From assembly GCA_902825945.1 (NCBI GenBank), contig CADECY010000038.1, positions 7,749 through 54,984 of the forward strand: DNA of 47,236 bases, read 5' to 3'. Under the pieces are notes generated by a model, which saw only the letters and a program-made list of their open reading frames with translations, ran no database searches and had not been told where the DNA came from. Position 1 is the stretch's first letter. Every line of letters begins with the position of its first letter. Both the position numbers and the translations under genes were made by a program. The DNA is from an uncultured Acidobacteriota bacterium (lineage in GTDB: Bacteria; Acidobacteriota; Terriglobia; Bryobacterales; Bryobacteraceae). Of this stretch, positions 26,505 to 35,500 are shown piece by piece.

Positions 26505-28459
26505 ATGCTCGTTGCCGATGCATCCACGAAGCGTGCAAAGACGCCACTCCGCCCCGAGAGTTGATCCCACGTACCCTCTTCCTTGACCTTGCCATCCTCG
26601 AGCACGATGATCCGGTCCGCGCGCCGTATGGTGCTGAGCCTGTGGGCGATGACGACCACGGTTCGTCCGTGCTGGGCGTTGTTCAAAGCCGCCTGCACCT
26701 GCTGCTCGGAGATCGAGTCGAGGGCCGATGTCGCTTCGTCGAGAATCAAGAGTTTCGGGTCTCGCAGAAGTGCTCGGGCGATCGCTAGGCGTTGCCGCTG
26801 TCCCCCGGAAAGACTGACACCCCTCTCTCCGATGATCGTATCGAGCCCCGACGGAAGGCCCGAGATCACATCGTCCAAGTACGATTGGCGGATCGCCTCC
26901 TCGACACGTTCTTTCGCGGGCGTGTCGATGCCATAGGTGAGGTTATTGATTATGGTTTCGTTGAAGAAGAAGGTGTCCTGCTCGACGAATCCGATCGCCC
27001 GGTGCCATGAATCCGGCGAGAACCTCCAATAGTCGATGCCGTCCACGAAGATCCCGCCTGAGCTGGGTTCTCGAAGCCGCATCAATAGGCCCGCGATCGT
27101 GGACTTGCCCGAGCCGGAACTCCCGACCAGCGCGGTGACTTTCCCCGCCGCGAAACGGAATGATACCGAATCGAGTGCTACCGTGCCGTTCGGATAGGCA
27201 AATGTGAGATCCCGAACTTCGATGCCGTTTCGGATGTTTTCGAACGAGACCGCGCCGAAAGGGCGTTTCGGGAACCGCGGCTGCTCGAGCCATCTGGAGA
27301 CATTGGCGGGCACGCCACTCAAATGCGCCACCTGGCCGTAGAGTCCATACAACTGATTCACGACCGGTTGAAGCCGAAGGAGAACCAATGCGTATCCGAG
27401 CACCAATTCACCTCTCAGTAACCCAGGAACGACCAGCCACGCCACGGCGCACCCAATCACCGTCATCGAACCCGCGACAGCCATGATCTCGGACATTGCC
27501 GTAACGGTGGCGGTCGTGCGCATACCGGACTCGGTGGCGCGCGCGTTCTCCTCGTTGAGCCCTGCAAACCGCATCGACTCCTGGTCTTCCATGCGAGTCA
27601 GCCTCATCAGGCGGACACCAGCAATCCGCTCGATCAAGTAGCCGGAAACGGCTTTCGATGACGAGGCAATCGAGTTTCCGCTCGCGGCGAGCCGCCGGTA
27701 CAGCACGCGCAACGACAAACCGATCACGGTGCCTGTCACGGCTGTCATCGCTGTCATTTGCCAGGAGATCAAGAGCAGGCCGGCCAAATAGCACAACGCA
27801 ATCCCGGCCCGCTGCCCGAAGAGTGATAGGAACTCGACGCCATAGGCGCATCGTCCTGTCTCGAGCAAGGCCAAGTTAGCTAACTCACCCGAACCAGTGC
27901 TCTCGAACGCCTCAAGCTGCGCTGTCTGAAGTGTTCGAAACAGAGCATTTCGGAGCGCCTCGGTGTTGGAGCGCCGGAGGCGAGCGGTCAGGCGGCTGCT
28001 CATCAGGATGGCGAGGTTCTTCATCGTAATCGCCACGAAGACGAACACGCAGAGAATGGCGGCATACGTAGCCCGGTTGGCATTAGGGAGGAACCGGTTG
28101 AGCAGCCGCAACGGAACGGCGGAGGCACCCGAGTCTCGATTCTCCGGAAGCAGTATCGAGACCTCGGGTTGGCGCTCCGTGTCCCATTCGAGCGGTGGGG
28201 CCGCGGCGGCCGACGCAATCGAGGGGAGCGGCTGCACCGTGATGGTGGCTTTGCCTCCTTGGTGGCGTTCCATCGACACACGCATGGCGCTTGGGCCGTT
28301 GTCTTGAAGGAGACCGAGAACCGGCAACAGTAGTCCGATGCCCACGCCTTCGAGCAATGCGGCCAAGAGCGAGACCAGGGCGATCCCAGCCACCAGACGT
28401 TTCTGAGTAGGCAGGTAGGGCTTCAGCTTCCAGAGACCTTTGATAAACGAGTACATCAT
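26501..28459 (-). CDS. ABC exporter with fused membrane and ATPase domains (candidate flippase)
   Basis: A 652-residue MsbA/PglK-type half-transporter. Six membrane helices lie between ~20 and ~390; the first two are separated by an unusually long insert (about residues 48-115, rich in P, E and S, SIASAAAAPPLEWDTE). The ATPase domain has Walker A GSSGSGKST near residue 446, the signature LSGGQRQRLAIARALL near 549 and Walker B LLILDEATSALD near 573, with the D-loop and the switch histidine (IAHRLSTI). Coupled by 4-base overlaps to the pyruvyl transferase before it and the GT-A gene after it. As no Wzx flippase is found in the window, it may carry the lipid-linked glycan across the inner membrane, as PglK does; this is inference. 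Confidence 0.9.
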   Translation of the reverse strand: MMYSFIKGLWKLKPYLPTQKRLVAGIALVSLLAALLEGVGIGLLLPVLGLLQDNGPSAMRVSMERHQGGKATITVQPLPSIASAAAAPPLEWDTERQPEVSILLPENRDSGASAVPLRLLNRFLPNANRATYAAILCVFVFVAITMKNLAILMSSRLTARLRRSNTEALRNALFRTLQTAQLEAFESTGSGELANLALLETGRCAYGVEFLSLFGQRAGIALCYLAGLLLISWQMTAMTAVTGTVIGLSLRVLYRRLAASGNSIASSSKAVSGYLIERIAGVRLMRLTRMEDQESMRFAGLNEENARATESGMRTTATVTAMSEIMAVAGSMTVIGCAVAWLVVPGLLRGELVLGYALVLLRLQPVVNQLYGLYGQVAHLSGVPANVSRWLEQPRFPKRPFGAVSFENIRNGIEVRDLTFAYPNGTVALDSVSFRFAAGKVTALVGSSGSGKSTIAGLLMRLREPSSGGIFVDGIDYWRFSPDSWHRAIGFVEQDTFFFNETIINNLTYGIDTPAKERVEEAIRQSYLDDVISGLPSGLDTIIGERGVSLSGGQRQRLAIARALLRDPKLLILDEATSALDSISEQQVQAALNNAQHGRTVVVIAHRLSTIRRADRIIVLEDGKVKEEGTWDQLSGRSGVFARFVDASATSI

Positions 28460-29454
28460 CGGCCTGGAGCTTCTCCATGGTTCATGGCGCCGTTCTTGTT
28501 GAACTGGCCTCTCCAGGCTGCGATCGCTTGCTGATTCAACCGGATCCGGAATGGGAGCGGTTTACGGACCCAACGTTCGATTCTTTCGAAATCGTCCCGC
28601 CTGGCGGTCAAAAGACCAGGGTCCTTGGCGATTTCAGTGGCTCGGTTGTCAACCTCGAGGATCAAGGTTCGCAGGCCATGATTCAAGCAATGGATACCTC
28701 CATGGAGTCTGGTCCCGGCGTAGTCGATCGGCCCCATGCGGGTGACCGCCGTCTCCAGTGCCTCCATGGTGCGCGGAAGCACCTCGATGGGAGCCTCGAA
28801 ACTCGCAAGATATTCTTGATCTTGCATGCCCTGCGGCCACGCGTATACCTTGCGATAAGAGGCACACAGGAGAGTAAGCAAACGGCGGTCGGCTTCGATG
28901 TCACGCGCGTAATCCGTGAGCATGACCAGAACTTGATCCGCCTTCGACACCGGATAATCCGATTCGGTCTTGCCGTCGAGAGGCCACATGGTGGGGCAAG
29001 CGGTGTTGACGGCGTTCCGCCAGCCGGCGCCGGCAAGCATCCCGAGCGTATACTGGTCACGGACCGAATGCACTGCGTTCCGCGATAGCAGCAGCCGGAG
29101 GAAGATGCGCGTATACAGATTCGGGGAATCCTGGTATTTCCACCAACCCGCTCCGAGCAGAATCGCTTTTCGGACATGAATCGCGTGCCGGATCGAGATG
29201 ACCCACTGGCGGTACTTGTCCATTTCTGACGTGAGGATATTGGTGCCACCGACAACAACCCACTCGGCCCGGCGCAAAGCACGTCTCGAGTCTGGTCCAG
29301 GTGTCTGAAACGTCGAAATTCGTACGATGTCGCGTCCTGGAAACGCCCCCTCGAGTTCTCGATTGACGGCAGCCTGGATGATCAAATTCCCTAGATTCGA
29401 ACTCGGGGCTCCGGAGTGGTCGGCGATACCGGGATCGAAGAGACAAACCGTCAT
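28456..29454 (-). CDS. Polysaccharide pyruvyl transferase family protein
   Basis: A 332-residue member of the pyruvyl transferase family: N-terminal LFDPGIADHSG with SSNLGNLIIQAAV, WVVVGGTNILT, ILLGAGWWKYQD, VHSVRDQYTLGMLAGAG, and C-terminal DYAGTRLHGGIHCLNHGL with the conserved R-x-H. It is shorter and quite divergent from the one at 18.2 kb, so it may act on another sugar or only share the fold. It directly follows the methyltransferase (adjacent codons) and overlaps the ABC gene by 4 bases. Confidence 0.85.
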   Translation of the reverse strand: MTVCLFDPGIADHSGAPSSNLGNLIIQAAVNRELEGAFPGRDIVRISTFQTPGPDSRRALRRAEWVVVGGTNILTSEMDKYRQWVISIRHAIHVRKAILLGAGWWKYQDSPNLYTRIFLRLLLSRNAVHSVRDQYTLGMLAGAGWRNAVNTACPTMWPLDGKTESDYPVSKADQVLVMLTDYARDIEADRRLLTLLCASYRKVYAWPQGMQDQEYLASFEAPIEVLPRTMEALETAVTRMGPIDYAGTRLHGGIHCLNHGLRTLILEVDNRATEIAKDPGLLTARRDDFERIERWVRKPLPFRIRLNQQAIAAWRGQFNKNGAMNHGEAPGR

Positions 29455-30198
29455 TCAGACCTGCTCCAGAGGAGAGCGGGCTCCTTTGCGCAGCACGAGG
29501 AGAATATCGTAGGCCGCTTCGCCGAGATCGATTCCCATGTCCCAGTCCGCCACCGCGTGGATGGCCGCCCGGATCGGGTGGTCCGGCCGCTTCAGCCGGT
29601 AGAACGGGTGTGAGAGGAAGTCCATTAACGGGAACAACAGGAATCCGCCGTTTCGCCGGGCTTCCAAGGTCCAACCGGATCCCAATAGTGACATCAATTC
29701 GCCATAGGTGAAGTGATGATGCCAGACCACCTCTTCCCTCTGTGCTTCGTATCCGCCATCGCGCATGCCCCGCCCGGCGAACGCCGCATACAGTCTCGGG
29801 AACTGGAACCGGACGTTCTGCGCGTCCAGCCAGCCGAACCAGCCCGCGTGGGGGCAACGGAGGATCAGCCGGCCGCCTGGACGCAGTGTCCGCCAAAACT
29901 CGCCGAGCAATTCTTTCCGGAATCTCTCGGGAACATGTTCGATCACCTCAATGCACGTGACGCAATCGAATTCCTCGTCCTGAAACGGAAGCTTGTGACT
30001 GCTGCCTTGGCGGAACTCGATATCGGGCAGCTTGCGCTTGGCGGCTTCTATCGCGGCCGCGTTGAGATCGATACCCACCAAACGGGCTGAGGGAAACGCC
30101 AGCCTGCAGTCTCTCAACAGTTCTCCCGTATTGCACCCCGCGTCGAGCAGCGCCTTGACGCCGGCTGGGATCCAGCGGAGCGGATGCATGTCATTCAT
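29455..30198 (-). CDS. Class I SAM-dependent methyltransferase
   Basis: A 247-residue methyltransferase: motif I ALLDAGCNTGELLRD, VGIDLNAAAIEAAK for the adenosine acidic residue, FDCVTCIEVIEHVPERFR and LRPGGRLILRCPHAG. The C-terminal half has a hydrophobic stretch GGFLLFPLMDFLSHPFYRL that may touch the membrane. ATG at 30198 overlaps the stop of the upstream GT4 (ATGA); an open extension upstream is not protein-like. Likely methylates a sugar or the lipid-linked chain, possibly as a capping step. Confidence 0.88.
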   Translation of the reverse strand: MNDMHPLRWIPAGVKALLDAGCNTGELLRDCRLAFPSARLVGIDLNAAAIEAAKRKLPDIEFRQGSSHKLPFQDEEFDCVTCIEVIEHVPERFRKELLGEFWRTLRPGGRLILRCPHAGWFGWLDAQNVRFQFPRLYAAFAGRGMRDGGYEAQREEVVWHHHFTYGELMSLLGSGWTLEARRNGGFLLFPLMDFLSHPFYRLKRPDHPIRAAIHAVADWDMGIDLGEAAYDILLVLRKGARSPLEQV

Positions 30199-31373
30199 CG
30201 CGCGGTCGTTCTCCCTTCCGATTGCGGCAACGCTGAATGATGGTCCGTACGCGTCGCGGCACGCCGGATCGAGCACAAGTGCCCGAACAATTCACGAATC
30301 CTGTCACCCGGATCGCACAATTGAGCGGCTCGCCTGGGCGCGTGGGCCGCAAGCCGCTCTCGATATTCCCCGTCGGAGACCATGCGCCGCAGCACCTCCG
30401 ACAGTTCCTGTACTCCGCCCGTGGGCACCAGCGCGCCACACTCATCCGTGATGATCTCCAGCGGACCACCCATCGCGGTCGTAACAACGGGCGTTCCCAC
30501 CCACATTGCCTCGACGAAGGTGAGCCCGAATGGCTCGGGTCCTGAATTGGGCTGGCAGAATACGTCCGCCGCTTGAAAGATGCGCTGAACGTCGGGTTGC
30601 CAGCCGAGAAAACGAACGCGGTCCCCGATACCGAGCGCGCCCGCGTACTCCTTCAGTTCCTCGAGGAATGCCACCTCGTGAGGGCGCTGCGCGCCGGCGA
30701 CCTGCCAACAGACCCAATCGGGCATATCGCGCAACGCGGCAAGCGCTTCCAAATGCAACCGGTGTCCCTTATGCGGATCCAGACGGCTGACCTGCAGAAT
30801 CACCCTCTGACCGGGATTTGCTCCGAGTTCCTGGCGCACACTTTCCCGTTCGCTCGAAGACAGCCGCCGCTCGGGCGGCGCCAACGCGCAGTACACGACC
30901 TCGTGGCGAACGCCGGGATAAAGGTAGGAAAGCGTGTGGGCCGTGAACCGGCTATTGCAGATCACCATCGCCGGGTGCGCGAATCGGGCGGTGCGGTCGA
31001 GGATTGTCAGCGGACGCCGAGGTGGGTCATGAAGCCAAAAGACGAGAGGCACACCCGACCGGTTGACAACCGGGCCAAAGATCGTCATTGGCCACGATCC
31101 ATGCGGAATCACGGCATCGAAACGGCGGCCGGAGATGAGACTCATAAGACGCCGTCGCGCACGAAGCGCGGTCCACGGACGGCTCAGCCTGACTCCGCCG
31201 AGAATATGTACGGGGCACCCGGCTTCCCGCAGTTGGGCGCTCAACTGTCCCTCGAAGCAGAGCGCAAAATGAGGCTCCATCTCCGGGCACGCGCTTCGGA
31301 ACCGCGCCAGCGCAATGAGGAGCGACTCGATGCCGCCGAAGAGGTTGCCGCTGCTGACATAAAGAACTCGCAT
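30195..31373 (-). CDS. Family 4 glycosyltransferase
   Basis: A 392-residue GT-B enzyme. I place the start at ATG 31373 (MRVLYVSSGNLFGGIESLL), eight bases after the stop of the Wzy-like gene; an upstream in-frame extension of 78 residues lies inside that gene and is not protein-like. Donor domain: VILQVSRLDPHKGHRLHL and E-x7-E in GPEPFGLTFVEAMWVG. The last 25 residues are poorly conserved. It is coupled to the methyltransferase by an ATGA overlap. Donor sugar unknown. Confidence 0.9.
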   Translation of the reverse strand: MRVLYVSSGNLFGGIESLLIALARFRSACPEMEPHFALCFEGQLSAQLREAGCPVHILGGVRLSRPWTALRARRRLMSLISGRRFDAVIPHGSWPMTIFGPVVNRSGVPLVFWLHDPPRRPLTILDRTARFAHPAMVICNSRFTAHTLSYLYPGVRHEVVYCALAPPERRLSSSERESVRQELGANPGQRVILQVSRLDPHKGHRLHLEALAALRDMPDWVCWQVAGAQRPHEVAFLEELKEYAGALGIGDRVRFLGWQPDVQRIFQAADVFCQPNSGPEPFGLTFVEAMWVGTPVVTTAMGGPLEIITDECGALVPTGGVQELSEVLRRMVSDGEYRERLAAHAPRRAAQLCDPGDRIRELFGHLCSIRRAATRTDHHSALPQSEGRTTAR

Positions 31374-31381
31374 CGCATTCC

Positions 31382-32731
31382 TCAGGTCGTAACCATGCGT
31401 GAAGGTTGAAATTCGCGCCGTTCTCGCGCGACTCGATCGATAGGGGGCCGCGTCTGGCGTTGATTCATTGGAGATCCCACCATCCACCCCATCAGAAGCA
31501 ACCATAAGAACGTGACAGGTATTGCAGTCAACAAACCAGTACCGATAGCGGCGGTCCCGAACACGAACAGGACGAGCAGCCAACACACACGCTTGATCAT
31601 CGGCCAACTGGCGCCGTCCAAGGACACTCCGTGACTCAACACGAAGATGACGAATGATAACCAGAGGATTAAACCGATGATCCCCTGCTCCAACAGGATC
31701 CTTCCATACTCGCTCTCGATTGCCGTCGGCCGCCTGAGTTCGCTTGCCAGAAAATGTGGGATGCTAGTTCCGCCGCCACCGAGCCCATTACCCATTGGAT
31801 AATCCGCCAGCACTTCCAGGAACGACCGGTTCACGCTGCCGCGGATTCTTCCCGTCACCGTGCTCGAATCCTTCAGCGATTCGAACCGGCTCATTCGTGG
31901 ATTCGTCGCCACTGTCACGGCAGCGGCAACGACGATACCCGCCAATGCGATTCGCGCTCCGGTCCCCAGATTACTTCTGAACAGTCCGTATCCGATCACA
32001 ACGACCATCACGACGAAATTGGTCCGGGTGGATGCCAGCAGGACTCCGGCAATCGCCGTACCGATGCTCAATGGAAACAAGAGCCTCTTCCAACCCCGGA
32101 CCCGCCCGTACGCCCATGCTCCCAAGCAGACTGGAAGCGTCGCAATCATCGTCGCCGCGTAAGCGTGTGCGTTCGCGAACGTCGCCACCAGCCGGAAGTG
32201 GCCACCCTCGACATCTCGGCTCCGGTAGATGAGTTCAGTCACAGCGCTGTACGGAAAAAAGCGCTCGAGCCCCCAATAGTACTCCGCCATCGCGACACCG
32301 AAGGCGCCCAGATTCAACAATCCCAGGCCCCAGGCAATTTGAACGAGATGGACGCTCGATAAGCATGCTCCGATCAGAATTACTGGCAGGAAGTAGACAT
32401 TGCCGCGCAGCCCGACCAGTGTAATCAAGGGGGTCTGAAACGGCAGCAACGCCAAAACGCAGGGCCACGCCACGAGGACGAAAAGCCAGTTCCGGAGGAA
32501 CTCCGGTGCCTTCTTCCAGACACCGTGCCGTTCACTAAATGCCGCCAAATAGAAACCGAACAGCCCGGCATCGAAGAAGAAGTGCGTCAACCAAGCGATC
32601 ACATTCGCTCGTACGATCCCGTACGAGTAACCAACGGCAGCCACCGCCACGACTCCGAGGGCGAGCGATCTTCGTGTTACCGCATAGCAGCCCACGAAAG
32701 CCAATCCGCAAAGGAACAATGCTAGCGTCAT
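31382..32731 (-). CDS. O-antigen ligase/polymerase (Wzy/WaaL-like) membrane protein
   Basis: A 449-residue integral membrane protein with about twelve hydrophobic helices and a large periplasmic loop at ~290-350 (SVNRSFLEVLADYPMGNGLG, then a conserved E-x-EYGRILLEQGIIGL region), the layout of O-antigen ligases and Wzy polymerases. RLVATFANAHAYAATM near 185 matches the family's arginine-rich loop. It should join lipid-linked repeat units or ligate the chain to its acceptor on the periplasmic side. ATG at 32731 overlaps the stop of the upstream GT4. Polymerase and ligase cannot be told apart here; the Wzc-like neighbour favours polymerase. Confidence 0.88.
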   Translation of the reverse strand: MTLALFLCGLAFVGCYAVTRRSLALGVVAVAAVGYSYGIVRANVIAWLTHFFFDAGLFGFYLAAFSERHGVWKKAPEFLRNWLFVLVAWPCVLALLPFQTPLITLVGLRGNVYFLPVILIGACLSSVHLVQIAWGLGLLNLGAFGVAMAEYYWGLERFFPYSAVTELIYRSRDVEGGHFRLVATFANAHAYAATMIATLPVCLGAWAYGRVRGWKRLLFPLSIGTAIAGVLLASTRTNFVVMVVVIGYGLFRSNLGTGARIALAGIVVAAAVTVATNPRMSRFESLKDSSTVTGRIRGSVNRSFLEVLADYPMGNGLGGGGTSIPHFLASELRRPTAIESEYGRILLEQGIIGLILWLSFVIFVLSHGVSLDGASWPMIKRVCWLLVLFVFGTAAIGTGLLTAIPVTFLWLLLMGWMVGSPMNQRQTRPPIDRVARERREFQPSRMVTT

Positions 32732-33975
32732 GAAACTAAACCCGCGGGCGAGCTGACGTCTTCATGCGGGCGATACGGAGGCTGAAAGCGGGAGAGCCGG
32801 TAAGCGTCGATTACCTCTCCGCCGAGGCGTTCCGTCCGGCAGAGTGCCTCTGCGCGCGCCCGTCCCGCAGTCCCCAGCGCTGTCCGTCCCGCCGGATCGA
32901 GAGCTGCCTTGACGAGTGCGTCCGCCAATGATTCGGCATCACCCGGCGTGTGCGTGAGCGCGTTCACTCCGGGCTGCGCGATCTCCTTCGCCCCTCCAGC
33001 CAAGCTTGCGATGACCGCTTTGCCACATGCCATGCCTTCTACGATCACCATTCCGAACGGTTCTGGTTCCGTGCTCGCATGGACCACGGCATCCAACGCG
33101 CGGATCACGGGCGCCGCATTGGCTTGAAAGGGGACGAAGCCGACATGGCCGGTGAGGCCTAGTTCGGTGGCGTGGGCTGACAGCTCCTCGAGAGAGAATT
33201 GGCTACCAGCCGTCTGATAGATCGGGCCGCCGATGATGTAACCTCGAAGTTGGGGAGCCGCTTGCCGGGCGCGCATCAGGGCCCGCAGGAACACCAAATG
33301 GCCCTTCCATCGTGCGTAGGTTCCCAACAAGCCAACCCTAACTACGCCGGCCCCTGCGGGCATTCCAGCCAAGGCATCCAGATCCGCCGCTGGGCCGGCT
33401 GGAGAAAACCGGTCCAAATCGATGGCATTGTAGATTGTTCTCGTTGCAAGCCCGGGGCACGTCCGCTGGAAATCTTCCTCGACGCTTCGAGAGTTCACAA
33501 TGGCCAGCGAACAGGAGCCAGCGTGCCAGCGCATCAACTTGCTCATTAGCCGCCGGCGGCCCACGTAGTCATGGATGTGCCAGATCAGCGGCGCCCGCGT
33601 CGCATTACACCGCGCGGCCAGAATCTGCATCTTGAATCCGGTGGCGTGAATGAGACTGGGCTGGAACTCGGCGACCGCCTTCCTCAAGGCTGTCCGGTAC
33701 CCCACCGCCGCCAAGACCGCGCTCCCGGCGCGGCACAACCCATTCAGGCTTCCTCCCAGTCCGCTATCTCCAGTCTTGGCCAAGTGCGCGGGGAACTCGA
33801 CTACACGAGTTGCGACACCCAATCCCTCGACCTGGGTCCTCAGGGGACCGTCGGCCCCGAGAATTAACTGCATTGTCCAGCCAGGACGCGCCGTCCGAAC
33901 CGCGCGCAGCAATTCGATTAGGCTGGTTTCGGCTCCGCCCAATTGGCCGCTCGCGCTGAGATAGAGAACGCGCAC
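32728..33975 (-). CDS. Family 4 glycosyltransferase
   Basis: A 415-residue GT-B enzyme if it starts at GTG 33975 (VRVLYLSASGQLGGAETSLI), ten bases after the EpsI stop; a TTG at 34017 would extend it by 14 residues into epsI. The donor domain has VGLLGTYARWKGHLVFL and the E-x7-E motif in TEPEPFGMVIVEGMACG; a tyrosine-rich IIGGPIYQTAGSQFS lies between. Coupled downstream to the Wzy-like gene. Its position beside the exosortase and polymerase suggests a core part in the shared polysaccharide pathway. Confidence 0.88.
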   Translation of the reverse strand: MRVLYLSASGQLGGAETSLIELLRAVRTARPGWTMQLILGADGPLRTQVEGLGVATRVVEFPAHLAKTGDSGLGGSLNGLCRAGSAVLAAVGYRTALRKAVAEFQPSLIHATGFKMQILAARCNATRAPLIWHIHDYVGRRRLMSKLMRWHAGSCSLAIVNSRSVEEDFQRTCPGLATRTIYNAIDLDRFSPAGPAADLDALAGMPAGAGVVRVGLLGTYARWKGHLVFLRALMRARQAAPQLRGYIIGGPIYQTAGSQFSLEELSAHATELGLTGHVGFVPFQANAAPVIRALDAVVHASTEPEPFGMVIVEGMACGKAVIASLAGGAKEIAQPGVNALTHTPGDAESLADALVKAALDPAGRTALGTAGRARAEALCRTERLGGEVIDAYRLSRFQPPYRPHEDVSSPAGLVS

Positions 33976-33985
33976 CTCTTCACTC

Positions 33986-34621
33986 TCAACCACCGAACCG
34001 CTCCGAGAGTATCGCAAATGCCCGTTGCGCGAGCGACGTCATTTCCTGATGAACGGCCGCGTTGCCCGACTTCCCCGAAGTCACCAACCGGACCAGCGCA
34101 ATGTCCGCCTTTTGCTGGCGCAGCATATCAGGCAACAGATACAGCTTCGCCATGACTTCATCAGCATAAGCATGCCTCGCATTCTGATACCAGTACAGCA
34201 CCAGAATGTTCTCCTCGCCCCGCTCCATGAAAATCTCGTTGATCGCGACTGGGCTCTCTCTTCCGGGCATCGGCAGCTCGATTACCCGGGACTGACGAGT
34301 CATCCAGCCGGCCCCCGGAAGACAAACGCGCGGCGAATGAGGCCCGTAGGATTGATTGAGAGACTTGAACCAGGCGACGAAGACCTCGGCGCGGATCCCC
34401 TTGCCATCATAGTGCCGGCTGATGTAGTCGTCCGGCTTGAGATAGTCGAAGATCTTCGGGTCCATCGGTGTTTCCGAGATCAGCCGCCACTCTCCGATCG
34501 TGTGCGGAATTTCCGAAAGGGGCTTGATGGTGGGCTCGACCTCGTTCAACCGCAGACCATGCAGCAGAAAAGCCTGAGCCGCCAGTATGGCGGCCACGAT
34601 TCCGGCTTTGGCGCCGCTCAT
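33986..34621 (-). CDS. EpsI family exosortase-associated protein
   Basis: A 211-residue EpsI-type protein (DUF3485/TIGR02914). One N-terminal membrane helix (GIVAAILAAQAFLLHGL) is followed by a periplasmic domain with the signature HSPRVCLPGAGW at 95-106 (H95, C100, W106) and ILVLYWYQNARHAYAD. In many bacteria this domain is fused to the exosortase; here it is a separate gene coupled to it by an ATGA overlap (ATG 34621, TGA 34618). Its exact role is not known; it always accompanies exosortases in EPS loci. Confidence 0.92.
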   Translation of the reverse strand: MSGAKAGIVAAILAAQAFLLHGLRLNEVEPTIKPLSEIPHTIGEWRLISETPMDPKIFDYLKPDDYISRHYDGKGIRAEVFVAWFKSLNQSYGPHSPRVCLPGAGWMTRQSRVIELPMPGRESPVAINEIFMERGEENILVLYWYQNARHAYADEVMAKLYLLPDMLRQQKADIALVRLVTSGKSGNAAVHQEMTSLAQRAFAILSERFGG

Positions 34622-35499
34622 ACGCGACTCTCCACCGGGAGTCGACGCGGGCTGCCGAACCGTCCCGCCAGCCAATGAACGCTGAGAAAAACAGCGCTTG
34701 AAAACAGCAGAAGGACATATCCCGAAATATCGTGAAATACCGAATGCGCCAACTGGCGGTCATATTGGCCCACAACACCGGTGATCACGATCCGCATCGC
34801 ATTGCCTGCGATCGCGATGGGAACCACCGATGCGAGCAGGCAAACACGGATCCGCTTTTCCGGCACCAGGAAGTAGACGTACACCAGGGCGAAGAAACCC
34901 AGTGTGATCAGTGACTTGATTCCACTGCAGGCCTCCTCCACCGCTAGCTTCTCACCCACCATTTCGAGAATGTTACCTTGACGGAGCACGGAATAGCCGA
35001 TAACCTCTAGCGTTTTCTCCGCCAGAATGCTGGCGATCAACTGTAACTCAAGCGTCAGCCTGCTGTAAATAAAAGTCGGAGGAGTAATTCCCATGAACAG
35101 GATCAGAAAAGGATAACGTAGGGCTCGAAGCAGCAGCGGTCCGTGAAGGAAGATCACCCCTCCCGCGATTGAAATCAGCACCGATATCCTCGCCAGATAA
35201 GTCCACTGGGCCACCGTCGAGACCCAGACGAGAATCGCGGCGCCGGCGATCATTCCCAATCCCCAGGCCCGCGGGCGCATGGGAAGCGACTGGAGCCGCC
35301 GCCAGTTCTGATAAACGGCATATCCGGCGACGCCGGGCACCAGCAGACCGTGCTCCATGTTTGCCGTGGGATCGAACCAGCTACCGGCGATACTCGCCAG
35401 CACGGGACCGAACGCGGCCGCGAAAAGCACGGCTAGCCCCAACCACGGCCACATGGCCATTCTCACCGGCACTCCGGATACGGGTTCAGCCGGGCTCAT
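34618..35499 (-). CDS. Exosortase (EpsH-type transpeptidase)
   Basis: A 293-residue polytopic membrane protein, about eight helices. All three catalytic residues of exosortases are seen: C191 in VEEACSGIKSL, R236 in AGNAMRIVITG and H256 in SVFHDISGYVLLL; the early MEHGLLVPG is also typical. It should cut PEP-CTERM tails at the periplasmic face and pass the protein to the surface layer or polysaccharide. ATG at 35499 lies just after the stop of the Wzc-like gene; a longer frame upstream lies within that gene. Length is that of the core enzyme without the EpsI domain. The one PEP-CTERM substrate in the window is at 42.3 kb. Confidence 0.94.
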   Translation of the reverse strand: MSPAEPVSGVPVRMAMWPWLGLAVLFAAAFGPVLASIAGSWFDPTANMEHGLLVPGVAGYAVYQNWRRLQSLPMRPRAWGLGMIAGAAILVWVSTVAQWTYLARISVLISIAGGVIFLHGPLLLRALRYPFLILFMGITPPTFIYSRLTLELQLIASILAEKTLEVIGYSVLRQGNILEMVGEKLAVEEACSGIKSLITLGFFALVYVYFLVPEKRIRVCLLASVVPIAIAGNAMRIVITGVVGQYDRQLAHSVFHDISGYVLLLFSSAVFLSVHWLAGRFGSPRRLPVESRV

Positions 35500-35500
35500 C

